Positions 23,126 through 31,714 of a stretch of 64,000 nt of DNA are shown one piece after another. How positions within the stretch are numbered: the first letter of the stretch is position 1; every line of letters begins with the position of its first letter. This DNA comes from Verrucomicrobiia bacterium. GTDB taxonomy: Bacteria; Verrucomicrobiota; Verrucomicrobiia; Opitutales; Cerasicoccaceae. Both the position numbers and the translations under genes were made by a program. The stretch is taken from the NCBI GenBank assembly GCA_030432235.1, contig JAUIHT010000005.1, forward strand, positions 124,001 through 188,000, read 5' to 3'. The notes beneath the pieces are model-generated. The model was not told the origin of the DNA, did not search any database, and was given only the letters and a program-made list of their open reading frames with translations.

Positions 23126-24855
23126 AGGAAACACGTGATATCGTTGAGTCGCCCGACCTCATCAACTTCATCTGGGCGCGCCGCAAAAACCTCTCCAAGG
23201 CCACGTTCATGGCCGTTATGCGTACGGTGGTGCTGGCGCCGGTGCCGCTGTTTTTCCAGATCATCGTCGATGAGTACGTCAAGACGGGCAACGTGGCGGG
23301 CATCGGGGCCATTTCGCTGATGTTTATTGGCCTGATGTGCATCCATTACTACTTCTCACTGGAGGGCATGCGCCTGATCGCCCTGGAGGTGTCCAAGCTG
23401 ATCATGGAGCTGCGTAGCCGGGTTTTTCAGAAGTTGCAGTTCCTTCATTTCGGCTACCTGGACAAACAGAAGGCCGGCAGGCTCTTGTCGAAGTACGCCT
23501 TCGACACGCAGAAGGTGGAGATGTCGCTTAGCTCCATCCTCAACACCATGTTTCCCAGCATCGCGCACGCCGTAGTCGTATGTATAGTGCTGGCCTTCCT
23601 GGACTGGAGACTGCTTTCGGTGGTGTTGGTGCTCATTCCTTTTTACGCCGTCTCCAAGCACGCCTTTTTCACCCGGATCATGAAGAAAAACAATCAGGCG
23701 CGCATCGCCCAAGAGCGCCTGACGGGCCGGGCCAACGAATACATTTCCGCCATCCGGCTCATCCGTGGCTACGGCGAGGAGGTCCAGACCACGGGTTCTC
23801 TGGAGGAATCCAGCGAGTTCTATGCGCGCAGCCGGGCCGAGCAGATGAACATCAACGCCGCCTACGGCACCTTCGCTTATGTGGCTACCAACCTGTTGCA
23901 GCTACTCGTCATTGCCGGTGGTGGCATCATGGTGCTGAACGGCGGGATGTCCGTCGGTACGCTTTTCGCCTTCATCGCTGCCATGCCCGTCATCATTTCG
24001 CCCATTCAGGCCTTCACCCAGATCAGCCAGCAGTACTTCCAGGGCAAGGAAGGCTACAACAGCATCCGTGAACTACTGGACAGCCGCTACGTGGAGGCCT
24101 GGGCCGGCTCTCGTATTTTGCCACACTTGCAGGGGCAGATCGTCTTCGACCGGGTGACCTTCGGCTATGAAAGCCAGCCGGACCCGGCCCTGAAGGAGTT
24201 TTCGCTGCAAATTCCGAACGGGCAGCATGTGGCTCTGGTCGGCCCTTCCGGCTCGGGAAAGAGCACCGTGGCCAACCTCATCCTCGGTCTCTACAACCCC
24301 ACCAGTGGCCGCATCCTCATCGACGGTTGCCCTCAGGAGCAGCTAGACATGCGCTGGCTGCGTCGCCGCTGCGCCATCGTCATGCAGGAGAGCCTGTTGC
24401 TGTCGGGCTCCATCATGGATAATCTCCGCTTCGCAAAGTCACATGCCGAAGAAGAGGAAATCTACGAAGCTGCCCGCCTGGCAAACGCTGACCAGTTTAT
24501 CCGCGATCTGCCACAAGGCTACGACACCAAGGTCGGCGAGCGCGGAGTTTCCCTTTCCGGTGGCCAGCGACAGCGCATATCCATCGCCCGCGCCATCTTG
24601 CGCGACCCGCGTATTCTCATCCTCGACGAAGCCACCTCCGCCTTGGACTACGAAAGCGAAAGGCTCATCCAGGAAGCGATGGACAATCTCTCACGCGGCC
24701 GCACCGTCATCACGATAGCCCACCGCCTCAGCACGGTTAAAAAAGCGGATCGCATTGTCGTGCTGGAGAAAGGCCACATCATGGAAGAAGGATCCTTCGA
24801 AGACCTGGCCGACGCAGGCGGCTACTTCCAAGCCCTGCTCAGTGCGCAGGGATGA
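23122..24855 (+). CDS. ABC exporter half-transporter (permease fused to ATPase)
   Basis: 577 residues. About six transmembrane helices in the first ~310 residues, then a nucleotide-binding domain with Walker A 'GPSGSGKST', signature 'LSGGQRQR', Walker B 'ILILDEATS' and H-loop 'ITIAHRLS'. This is the MsbA/LapB type of exporter, working as a homodimer. It lacks an N-terminal C39 peptidase, so it need not process a leader peptide. Coupled to the HlyD gene by ATGA. The cargo (peptide, protein or lipid-linked sugar) is unknown. Confidence 0.93.
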   Translation: MKETRDIVESPDLINFIWARRKNLSKATFMAVMRTVVLAPVPLFFQIIVDEYVKTGNVAGIGAISLMFIGLMCIHYYFSLEGMRLIALEVSKLIMELRSRVFQKLQFLHFGYLDKQKAGRLLSKYAFDTQKVEMSLSSILNTMFPSIAHAVVVCIVLAFLDWRLLSVVLVLIPFYAVSKHAFFTRIMKKNNQARIAQERLTGRANEYISAIRLIRGYGEEVQTTGSLEESSEFYARSRAEQMNINAAYGTFAYVATNLLQLLVIAGGGIMVLNGGMSVGTLFAFIAAMPVIISPIQAFTQISQQYFQGKEGYNSIRELLDSRYVEAWAGSRILPHLQGQIVFDRVTFGYESQPDPALKEFSLQIPNGQHVALVGPSGSGKSTVANLILGLYNPTSGRILIDGCPQEQLDMRWLRRRCAIVMQESLLLSGSIMDNLRFAKSHAEEEEIYEAARLANADQFIRDLPQGYDTKVGERGVSLSGGQRQRISIARAILRDPRILILDEATSALDYESERLIQEAMDNLSRGRTVITIAHRLSTVKKADRIVVLEKGHIMEEGSFEDLADAGGYFQALLSAQG

Positions 24856-24865
24856 TAGGATGATT

Positions 24866-25306
24866 TCAGAAGCCGGCCTTTTGCAGCTCCTGCTGGAGGG
24901 CCACCTGGAATTCCGCGATGTCTTCCTCGCTGGGGCGGTATTCCTTGTCCGGGCCGGGTAGCAGACCGAGGCGGCCCATCTGGTCCAGTTGCCAGCCCAT
25001 GCTGTTGCCATCGGAGAAAACGACAGTGCCGCTCATCATGGCTCCGGGGCGCTGCACTTTGTCCACCTCGACGCGTACGCCACCCGGTGCGGGCTCAGGC
25101 TCGGCGGCCTTGGATAGATCGGCCTCAGGCTTGGGGTCGGGCTTGTCGACGACTTCGACATCGAGATCGTCGATGAGGAAACGCACTTCCATGAAAGTCA
25201 GCTTGAGGTCGAAATCACTTTCCAGGCGGCGTTGCACTTCAGCCAGGCTCATGCCCTCGCCGACCCAGCCGGTGACGGCCTGCTTTTGTTCGTCGCTTAA
25301 ATCCAT
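24866..25306 (-). CDS. conserved hypothetical protein, helical N-terminus
   Basis: 146 residues. 'DLSDEQKQAVTGWVGEGMSL' and 'AEVQRRLESDFDLKLTFMEVR' predict a helix-turn-helix-like start; an acidic Pro/Ala/Glu linker (~54-74) joins a C-terminal beta domain with 'MSGTVVFSDGNSMGWQLDQMGRLG'. No signal peptide. The last part recurs in my memory as a small domain typical of Verrucomicrobiota, but without an assigned function. Convergent with the ABC exporter. Confidence 0.7.
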   Translation of the reverse strand: MDLSDEQKQAVTGWVGEGMSLAEVQRRLESDFDLKLTFMEVRFLIDDLDVEVVDKPDPKPEADLSKAAEPEPAPGGVRVEVDKVQRPGAMMSGTVVFSDGNSMGWQLDQMGRLGLLPGPDKEYRPSEEDIAEFQVALQQELQKAGF

Positions 25307-25433
25307 AGCGTCCCAGCTAACAGTCGAAAGCCGCTAGCTGGAAGACTAAAATCGGCGGAAATTGACATCCCGTTTGCCGGTATTACCGCTTTTGTCTTTT
25401 CGCGCCCGAAAACATCCTTTTAGCTGCTTCGCT

Positions 25434-26585
25434 ATGGCTTCTGAAACCCTCTTCGAAGATTCCTTTGGCCGCGCGCCGGAAAAGGTAGCCGCCGCACCCG
25501 GGCGCCTTGAGTTTATCGGCAATCACACCGACTACAACGGCGGCCTCGTCATGGGAGTGGCGGTGGACCGTGGCGTTACCTGTGCGGTTGCACGCCGCAA
25601 GGACGACCGACTGGTTTTCCACAGCGGAGAGATGGCGGTGGAAGCCCGCTCAAAAATCGGCGATATCGTGCCCTTGTCCGGGGACGCTTCCTGGGCCAAC
25701 TACGCACTGGGGGTCTTCGACCAGCTTCTCAAGGCCGGCATGCAGGCCGAAACGGGCTTCGACATGGCCGTCAGCACCACCCTGCCCTTCGGCGCAGGCA
25801 TGAGCAGCAGCGCCGCTTTCGAGCTGTCCTCCGGGCTGGCATTAGGGGCCCTGTATGGTTTTGAGCAAAGCACAGCGGACTGGGCGCGCCTTGGCCGCCG
25901 GGCGGAGAACCATTTCGTCGGCGTGCCCTGCGGCATTCTCGACCAGGGCGTGTCCGCTTTCGGGCTGAAAGACCACCTCGTGCGCATCGACTGCAAGGAA
26001 GAGAGTTTCGCTCGCGTGCGTCTGCCTGAAGGTTTGCATTTCTGGGTCTTTAATACCGGCGTGAAACACGCCCTGCTGGATTCGCTCTACGCGACACGCC
26101 ATAAGGAGTGCATGGACGCCCTGAAGATTCTGCAACAGAGTGAGCCCTCGCTGACCTGTCTGGCGGACACCACTCCGGATGTCGTCCGGGCTCAAAGCGA
26201 AAAGCTCGGTCCGGTTCTGACCAAGCGCGCGCTTCATGTGACCGAAGAGATCGCCCGCGTCCAGAAGATGCAGGAGCTGCTGGGGTCCGGTGATTTGACG
26301 GCCGCCGGTGCGCTTCTGACCGCCTCACATGAAAGCTCGCGCGACCTCTTCGAAAACAGCGTGCCGGAGCTGGACTTCCTCGTCGAGCAACTGCGGACCG
26401 CACCCGGCGTCTACGGCTGCCGTCTGACCGGCGGTGGGTTTGGTGGCGCTGTTATGGCGGTCACCGGCCCAAGCTTCGGTGAGAATGATGCTGCGACCGT
26501 CTCAAAAGCCTACGGGGAAAAGTTCGACCACGCTCCGAGTGTGTTCCACACGCTTAGTGGTGACGGCGCACGCCTGCTGGATTAA
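25434..26585 (+). CDS. galK: galactokinase
   Basis: 383 residues from ATG 25434; an earlier in-frame start (25362) adds 24 residues that do not match the family. GHMP kinase: 'PGRLEFIGNHTDYNGG' is the galactokinase signature, 'LPFGAGMSSSAAFELSSG' the ATP-binding loop, and 'GGGFGGAVMAV' the third GHMP motif. It phosphorylates galactose at C1 in the Leloir pathway. No galT or galE adjoins it. No Shine-Dalgarno. Confidence 0.93.
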   Translation: MASETLFEDSFGRAPEKVAAAPGRLEFIGNHTDYNGGLVMGVAVDRGVTCAVARRKDDRLVFHSGEMAVEARSKIGDIVPLSGDASWANYALGVFDQLLKAGMQAETGFDMAVSTTLPFGAGMSSSAAFELSSGLALGALYGFEQSTADWARLGRRAENHFVGVPCGILDQGVSAFGLKDHLVRIDCKEESFARVRLPEGLHFWVFNTGVKHALLDSLYATRHKECMDALKILQQSEPSLTCLADTTPDVVRAQSEKLGPVLTKRALHVTEEIARVQKMQELLGSGDLTAAGALLTASHESSRDLFENSVPELDFLVEQLRTAPGVYGCRLTGGGFGGAVMAVTGPSFGENDAATVSKAYGEKFDHAPSVFHTLSGDGARLLD

Positions 26586-26633
26586 CCGCCTGTATGGTTT
26601 GCCGCCCGACGTAATGCGCGTAACGTATTAGAA

Positions 26634-27227
26634 ATGTCGATTTCCGATCGCTGGCCTTTCAGTCCCAAGCTCAATCGTGCCCTTGAGCGCGTCGAGCGGC
26701 GGCATTTTATTCCGCAAAAGTATCAGGACGAGGCCGCCTGCGATCACCCCCTGCCTATCGGTTATGGGCAAACCATTTCCCAGCCTAGCCTGGTTGCCTA
26801 TATGACGGAGGAGCTCGGCCTCTCGCAGGGGGCGCGTGTGCTGGATGTGGGCACCGGGTCGGGTTACCAAACAGCTATTCTGGCCGAGCTCTGCGACGAG
26901 GTCTACAGTATTGAGGTCGTACCGGCTTTGGCCATGTCCGCACGAAAACGCTTGGACTCTCTGGGATATAAAAACATCCGCTTCCGCATCGGGGATGGTC
27001 ACGCCGGCTGGCCGGAGGCTGCGCCCTTCGACGCGATTGTGGTCAGCGCCGCAGCGGAGAGGGTTCCGGCGCCCTTGCTTGAACAGTTGGCTCCGGACGG
27101 ACGGATGGTCATCCCCGTCGGGCCACCGGCCGGCGATCAACGCCTACTCCGCTTTGAAAATACCGGTGACGGCACTGAGGAGCGCGAACTACTCGGCGTA
27201 CGCTTTGTGCCGCTGATACACAGTTAG
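26634..27227 (+). CDS. pcm: protein-L-isoaspartate O-methyltransferase
   Basis: 197 residues, slightly shorter than the E. coli enzyme. 'DHPLPIGYGQTISQPSLVAY' is the substrate-binding signature and 'VLDVGTGSGYQTAIL' the SAM-binding motif; 'FDAIVVSAAAERVP' follows. It methylates isoaspartyl residues to start protein repair. Starts 48 bases after galK on the same strand, so the two may share a transcript. Confidence 0.93.
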   Translation: MSISDRWPFSPKLNRALERVERRHFIPQKYQDEAACDHPLPIGYGQTISQPSLVAYMTEELGLSQGARVLDVGTGSGYQTAILAELCDEVYSIEVVPALAMSARKRLDSLGYKNIRFRIGDGHAGWPEAAPFDAIVVSAAAERVPAPLLEQLAPDGRMVIPVGPPAGDQRLLRFENTGDGTEERELLGVRFVPLIHS

Positions 27228-27250
27228 AAAAGCAGCCATTGCTAATCAAA

Positions 27251-27324
27251 TGGCAGGCCCGTAGGGACTCGAACCCCAACAAGCAGAACCAGAATCTGCT
27301 GTGCTACCATTACACCACAGGCCC
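27251..27324 (-). tRNA. tRNA-Gln (anticodon CUG)
   Basis: On the minus strand the sequence folds as a tRNA: acceptor GGGCCTG paired with CGGGCCT (two G-U pairs), D arm with TAATGGTA loop, anticodon arm GCAGA-TTCTGGT-TCTGC with CTG at 34-36, and T arm with GGTTCGAGTCC. The CCA end is encoded (27251-27253). It reads CAG codons. Confidence 0.95.
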
Positions 27325-27387
27325 GTAATGATGGAAACGCAGGAAAAAACGTGAAACTGCCGCCGGTGTCAAGCGGGATATGTTTAC

Positions 27388-27909
27388 CTACCAGGCGATG
27401 GTCGCGTAAATGTACCAGCCGATGTGCAGGCAGATGCTGGTAGCCATGGCGGCGGCGACATCGTCGGCCACCACGCCCCAGCCTCCCGGGTAGTCCTGAA
27501 GCTTTTTGATACCGAACGGCTTGAGGATATCGAAAAGGCGAAAAAGGCCGAATCCGGCCAGGAGGATTATCCAAGCCCAGGGGCCCAGGCTGTCAATCGC
27601 GCCTTGCAACCCAAAAAAGCACAGCGGCACGCTGACGAACTCGTCGAGGATGATTTCACCGGGGTCGCGCTTCATCATGCGCTCTTCGGCCTCACCGCAA
27701 ATAGCGACCCCGAGGTACAGCGTGACCAGCAACAGCACCAGGAACGCGATGGGGTGCAAATAATGAAAGGCCAGCGTGTACCAGAGCAGGCCCGCGACGG
27801 ACCCCACGGTGCCGGGCGCTTTGCCCCACCCGCCCAGCGGACCGAGCGTCGCCAGGCCGTTCACCAACGGCGTCGGCAGCAAGGCCGTCCAACGAAAGCC
27901 CGGCGTCAT
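27388..27909 (-). CDS. pgpA: phosphatidylglycerophosphatase A
   Basis: 173 residues. 'GTVGSVAGLLWYTL', 'ILDEFVSVPLCFF' and 'GGWGVVADDVAAAMAT' are the conserved PgpA blocks, including metal-binding acidic residues; there are several transmembrane helices. It dephosphorylates phosphatidylglycerophosphate to phosphatidylglycerol. The start overlaps the pgsA stop by four bases, joining consecutive steps of one pathway in one operon. Confidence 0.93.
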   Translation of the reverse strand: MTPGFRWTALLPTPLVNGLATLGPLGGWGKAPGTVGSVAGLLWYTLAFHYLHPIAFLVLLLVTLYLGVAICGEAEERMMKRDPGEIILDEFVSVPLCFFGLQGAIDSLGPWAWIILLAGFGLFRLFDILKPFGIKKLQDYPGGWGVVADDVAAAMATSICLHIGWYIYATIAW

Positions 27910-28565
27910 CGGTGAGGCGGCTTGGGTTCGGTTGGCGCGCCCGTAAGCAGGTGCCAGTACTTGGACAGATAGCCGTAGCCGGACTGCACGGTCATAGCGG
28001 TCGCAATCAGCAGTAGAATAATCGCCGCCCCGGCCAGCAAGTCACAGAACCAGGTGGCCATCGCGAAGTCATGCACCGCGGCGGCATTGGCGATGAAGAG
28101 CGAGGCGGCTACGATTTGAAAGACGGTTTTTATTTTCCCGCTCTTTTCGGCGGCCAGGACGACACCCCGCGTTGCTGCCACCTGCCTCAGACCAGTGATG
28201 AGAAACTCGCGGCTAAGGATAATCAGGATCAGAAAGATGGTCCAGCCGGGCATCAGCCCCGGAACCGTGTAGAGCACGACAAAGACGCCGACGTTGAGCA
28301 CCTTGTCGGCCAGCGCGTCCATGAGTTTGCCGAAGTCGGTAATCATCCCGTATTTGCGGGCTACCCAGCCGTCCGCCCAATCGGTGATGGCCGCGAGGAT
28401 ATACAACACGAGCGACGCGGTGGCCGCCCCGCGAAACCCCCAATACAGCAGCAAGGCGATGACAAAAAGAAACGCCACGCGCGAAAGGGAAAGTAGATTG
28501 GGCAAGTTCACAAAATGCTGTTCGATTTCGCTGAATATCACGCACCGGGCAGCGCGGGCTGTCAA
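27906..28565 (-). CDS. pgsA: CDP-diacylglycerol--glycerol-3-phosphate 3-phosphatidyltransferase
   Basis: 219 residues with several membrane helices. The CDP-alcohol phosphotransferase motif is intact: 'DWADGWVARKYG' followed by 'GKLMDALADK' (DG-x2-AR-x8-G-x3-D-x3-D). It makes phosphatidylglycerophosphate, the substrate of the pgpA product encoded next. The start at 28565 yields ~18 residues before the usual family start ('VNLPNLLSLSRV'); a later start is possible. Confidence 0.93.
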   Translation of the reverse strand: MTARAARCVIFSEIEQHFVNLPNLLSLSRVAFLFVIALLLYWGFRGAATASLVLYILAAITDWADGWVARKYGMITDFGKLMDALADKVLNVGVFVVLYTVPGLMPGWTIFLILIILSREFLITGLRQVAATRGVVLAAEKSGKIKTVFQIVAASLFIANAAAVHDFAMATWFCDLLAGAAIILLLIATAMTVQSGYGYLSKYWHLLTGAPTEPKPPHR

Positions 28566-28615
28566 GGAGAGAGGCTGCCTGCGGTATCGACATTGGCAAA
28601 TCCTTTGCTAGGCTA

Positions 28616-29224
28616 TTGTTTATGCAGGGAGATCCCAACCTGCCCGTGATCATTATCATGGTGGCCATGGGTGTCGGACTGGCCGCAGCCAGCGGCTTTC
28701 GCGTTTTTGTACCCCTGTTTGTCGCCTCGCTGGCAATTCGCTCGGGGGTGATACCTCCGGAATACCTCGACGAGGGTATGCAGTGGCTGGGGTCCACGCC
28801 TGCCCTAATCGTCTTCGGGACGGCCTGCGTGGTCGAGATTGCCGCCTATTATATCCCTTGGCTGGACAACGCCCTGGACTCCGTGGCGACCCCGGCGGCG
28901 GTCGTGGCGGGCACCTTGATTGCCTACGGGTTCGCACCGGAGATGTCGCCCGCGCTCAAGTGGGGTCTGGCTGTGTTGGCCGGAGGCGGCTCGGCGGCCA
29001 TGGTGCAGACCGGCACCGTGGCCACGCGTGGCGGCTCCACCCTGACAACCGCCGGGCTGGCCAACCCGCTCGTCTCCACCGTTGAGCTGGGCGGCGCGCT
29101 CGTGCTATCGATTTTGGCCATCCTGGCGCCCATCTTCTGCGTGATTGTGCTCCTGGTTATTTTCATCCTGATCTCACGCAGAGTTTTCCGGTTCGTTTTC
29201 CGCCGCCGGGTCCAGCCCGTTTAA
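28616..29224 (+). CDS. DUF4126 family membrane protein
   Basis: 202 residues with about five hydrophobic segments. 'GVGLAAASGFRVFVPLFVASLA' (in parts), 'IPWLDNALDSVATPAAVVAG' and 'TRGGSTLTTAGLANPLVST' are typical of DUF4126, a conserved bacterial integral membrane family of unknown function. An alternative start is the ATG at 28622. Divergent from pgsA. Confidence 0.8.
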   Translation: MFMQGDPNLPVIIIMVAMGVGLAAASGFRVFVPLFVASLAIRSGVIPPEYLDEGMQWLGSTPALIVFGTACVVEIAAYYIPWLDNALDSVATPAAVVAGTLIAYGFAPEMSPALKWGLAVLAGGGSAAMVQTGTVATRGGSTLTTAGLANPLVSTVELGGALVLSILAILAPIFCVIVLLVIFILISRRVFRFVFRRRVQPV

Positions 29225-29273
29225 GCCCTTCTTCCTCCTTGCATTGGCGGGTCGGCTACCCCATACCGTGAGA

Positions 29274-29759
29274 ATGCGCCGAGCCGTCTACGCCGGAACT
29301 TTTGATCCTGTAACCAACGGGCACCTGGATATTCTTGCCCGGGCCTGCCTGCTGTTTGACGAGGTCATCGTGGCGGTGGCAACGAACGAATCGAAATCGC
29401 CGGTTTTCACGGCGGAGGAGCGGGTTGCGCTGCTGGAGGGCAACCTTGCGGCAACCCCTAACGCACGCGCTACGATACTCGAGGGTTTGACGGTGGACTT
29501 TGCGCGAGTCCATGACGCGCAGGCTATCGTGCGCGGCCTGCGGGCTGTTTCCGACTTCGAGTACGAATTTCAAATGGCGCAGATGAACCGGCATCTGGCC
29601 GACGATATCGAAACCATCTTCCTCATGCCCAGTGAGGACTTCTTTTTCACCAGCTCCAACCTCATCAAGGCCGTCTCGCGCTACAGCCGTGAGCGCATCG
29701 CGAAGTTCATCCCCGAAAACGTGGTGAAGGCCCTGGAGGCGAAATTTCCCCAAGAGTGA
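29274..29759 (+). CDS. coaD: phosphopantetheine adenylyltransferase
   Basis: 161 residues from ATG 29274, the usual length; an upstream in-frame start would add ten non-conserved residues. 'AGTFDPVTNGHLDIL' has the nucleotidyltransferase TxGH motif, and 'SSNLIKAVSRY' the C-terminal ISSTxVR-like motif. It makes dephospho-CoA, the penultimate step of CoA synthesis. The stop touches the start region of the next gene. Confidence 0.95.
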   Translation: MRRAVYAGTFDPVTNGHLDILARACLLFDEVIVAVATNESKSPVFTAEERVALLEGNLAATPNARATILEGLTVDFARVHDAQAIVRGLRAVSDFEYEFQMAQMNRHLADDIETIFLMPSEDFFFTSSNLIKAVSRYSRERIAKFIPENVVKALEAKFPQE

Positions 29760-29773
29760 GTCACCCCGAAGAC

Positions 29774-30307
29774 ATGGAAACGACGCAAATTGAAGAAACC
29801 GCGTCGGCGGTAGGTATGTTTGGAGCGGCCTGGGGTCTGCTTGGCGTCACGTATATTATCGGCAGTGCGGTGTTTCGCCTCGCGCCCTACATGGTGGCAT
29901 CCTTCGACTACCAGTGGAACCTCTGGCATTGGGTGCTGTTTGTCGGCTTCACGTTTTTCATGGCCTACGGAGAGGGTTACAAAGGCTTTCAAAAGGCCTT
30001 TTCACCACGAGTTGCGGCACGTGCGCTCTACCTGAGTAAGCACCCCACCCCGCTTCGTGTGATTCTTGCGCCGCTGTTCTGCATGGGCTTTTTTGGCGCC
30101 ACCAGAAAACGTAAGATCGTCACCTGGTGCCTGACCACCGGTATTATCATCCTGATTATCATCGTGCGGCAATTGAGCCAACCCTGGCGCGGCATCATCG
30201 ATTTCGGCGTCGTGCTCGGTCTCGCCTGGGGCACCATTGCCCTGTGGGTATTCGCCTGGAAAGCATTCTTCATCGGCGGCCATGACCGTGACCCTGAGGT
30301 ATCATGA
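29774..30307 (+). CDS. conserved membrane protein, unknown function
   Basis: 177 residues from ATG 29774 (a GTG at 29756 overlapping the coaD stop is an alternative). Four to five hydrophobic segments; 'FFMAYGEGYKGFQKAFSPRVAARA' and 'LYLSKHPTPLRVILAPLFCMGFFGATRKR' (in parts) contain conserved-looking polar stretches between spans. Likely co-transcribed with coaD. A perfect 30-bp inverted repeat follows its stop. No family recognised with confidence. Confidence 0.7.
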   Translation: METTQIEETASAVGMFGAAWGLLGVTYIIGSAVFRLAPYMVASFDYQWNLWHWVLFVGFTFFMAYGEGYKGFQKAFSPRVAARALYLSKHPTPLRVILAPLFCMGFFGATRKRKIVTWCLTTGIIILIIIVRQLSQPWRGIIDFGVVLGLAWGTIALWVFAWKAFFIGGHDRDPEVS

Positions 30308-30316
30308 GTAATTTTT

Positions 30317-30397
30317 AACCACGGAAGACACGGAAGGACACGGAATAGATAAGAAGTATCGAAAAAAATTCCGTGTCCTTCCGTGTCTTCCGTGGTT
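30317..30397. repeat. perfect 30-bp inverted repeat of CACGGAA units, bidirectional terminator
   Basis: Arms 30317-30346 and 30368-30397 are exact reverse complements around a 21-nt loop. The arm is built of CACGGAAGA/CACGGAAGGA units. It lies exactly between the convergent ends of the membrane protein gene and rsmB; the right arm touches the rsmB stop. CACGGAA-type intergenic hairpins are common in Verrucomicrobiota and Planctomycetota genomes. Confidence 0.85.
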
Positions 30398-31659
30398 TAT
30401 GTTTTACTCAATAAGTATGTCCCCGCGCCGTCATGGCCGGTGTCGATTGGCAGATGGACCTGGCCGGAAGCGAGTTGAAAATCCGGATGCGCGACGAGGA
30501 AGGCTTCGACCACGCCCTGATTTTCCTCAGGCTCAATACTACACGTGCTGTAGACGATGCGTCCGCCGGGGAGAACGAGCGTCGCCGCCTTGGCCAGCAG
30601 TTCGGTTTGCAGCATTGCCATTTCTGCCACGGACGTCGGTTCCAGCCGCCACTTGACATCCGGGCGGCGGCGGATGACGCCGGTGTTGGAGCACGGGGCG
30701 TCCAGCAGGATGGCGTTGAACTGCCCCAGTTCGGCCGGGTCGAGGGTCAGGGCGTCCACCGCCAGGAGTTGCACCTCGGGCCCGTTGTCGTCGGAGAGCT
30801 TGCGTAGATTTTCGTCGAGCTGCTCGATGCGCGGCCCGGGCCTGTCCACACAGACCAGCAGCCCGGACTCGTCTTCTCCGAGGGCATCGGCCAGCATGAG
30901 GCTCTTGCCGCCGGGCGCGGCGCAAAGATCGAGAACTTGCTCGCCGGGCTGGGCGTCCAGTAGTGCCGGGGCCAGGCGCGTGCCGGGGTCCTGTGCGTAA
31001 AGTTCTCCCGTGGCGAGGAGGGCCTCAATCTCGGCCCAGTCACCCTCGCCAGTCCAACGAACGAATCCCGGCCAGTCCGTTTCGGCACAGCCCGGTGGCA
31101 CTGGCCTACCCTGCCCACGCATCCTGATAAACACCTCGGCGGGCTGCTGATTCCAGGCCATGAGGGCGGCGGTTTTTTCCGGGCCCAGCGATGCGGTCCA
31201 TTTTTCGACCAGCCAGTCCGGATGGCTGTAACGCAAAGCGGGATTGCCGGTGACCTCCTCCGAGGCCCAGAATTCCATCGCGCGACGCAGGACGGCGTTG
31301 ACCAGCCCGGCCTCGCCTTTGGAGAGGATTTTGCGGGTTTTCCCGACCCAGAAATCGACGATTTTCGGCTGGTCCGCGGCGACGGCATTCCACAGTTCGG
31401 CCAGGGCTGCGCGGAGCATTCCAGCCAATCGCGGACGCGGCGGGCGGCTCACGAGCTTTTCCAGGGTGGCATCGACCAGCCGGGCATGGCGAACATAGGC
31501 GTAAAACAAGCGTTGACAATGCCGCCGTTCACGACTGCCTAGTAAGGTAACATATTGGTCGAGAGCTTTCTCGGCCTTGCCCAAGCCGCTCGTCGGCCGT
31601 TCGCAAAGCCTTGCTGCCAGCTCCCAACTGGCAGGCGGGGTTTTTCGACTTTTCGACAT
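30397..31659 (-). CDS. 16S rRNA m5C methyltransferase, RsmB/NSUN family
   Basis: 420 residues. The N-terminal ~150 residues resemble the NusB-like domain of RsmB. The C-terminal domain has SAM motif 'DLCAAPGGKSLML', 'LLDAPCSNTGVIRRRPDVKW' and the catalytic cysteine in 'YSTCSIEPEENQ', the two-cysteine signature of RNA m5C methyltransferases. RsmB modifies C967 of 16S rRNA in E. coli; the exact target here is inferred. Convergent with the upstream membrane protein across the 30-bp inverted repeat. Confidence 0.88.
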   Translation of the reverse strand: MSKSRKTPPASWELAARLCERPTSGLGKAEKALDQYVTLLGSRERRHCQRLFYAYVRHARLVDATLEKLVSRPPRPRLAGMLRAALAELWNAVAADQPKIVDFWVGKTRKILSKGEAGLVNAVLRRAMEFWASEEVTGNPALRYSHPDWLVEKWTASLGPEKTAALMAWNQQPAEVFIRMRGQGRPVPPGCAETDWPGFVRWTGEGDWAEIEALLATGELYAQDPGTRLAPALLDAQPGEQVLDLCAAPGGKSLMLADALGEDESGLLVCVDRPGPRIEQLDENLRKLSDDNGPEVQLLAVDALTLDPAELGQFNAILLDAPCSNTGVIRRRPDVKWRLEPTSVAEMAMLQTELLAKAATLVLPGGRIVYSTCSIEPEENQGVVEAFLVAHPDFQLASGQVHLPIDTGHDGAGTYLLSKT

Positions 31660-31714
31660 AGCTACTTACGCGGGCAAGGTTTGGGCCCTCTTCCCCATTA
31701 GATAAATCCCGATT

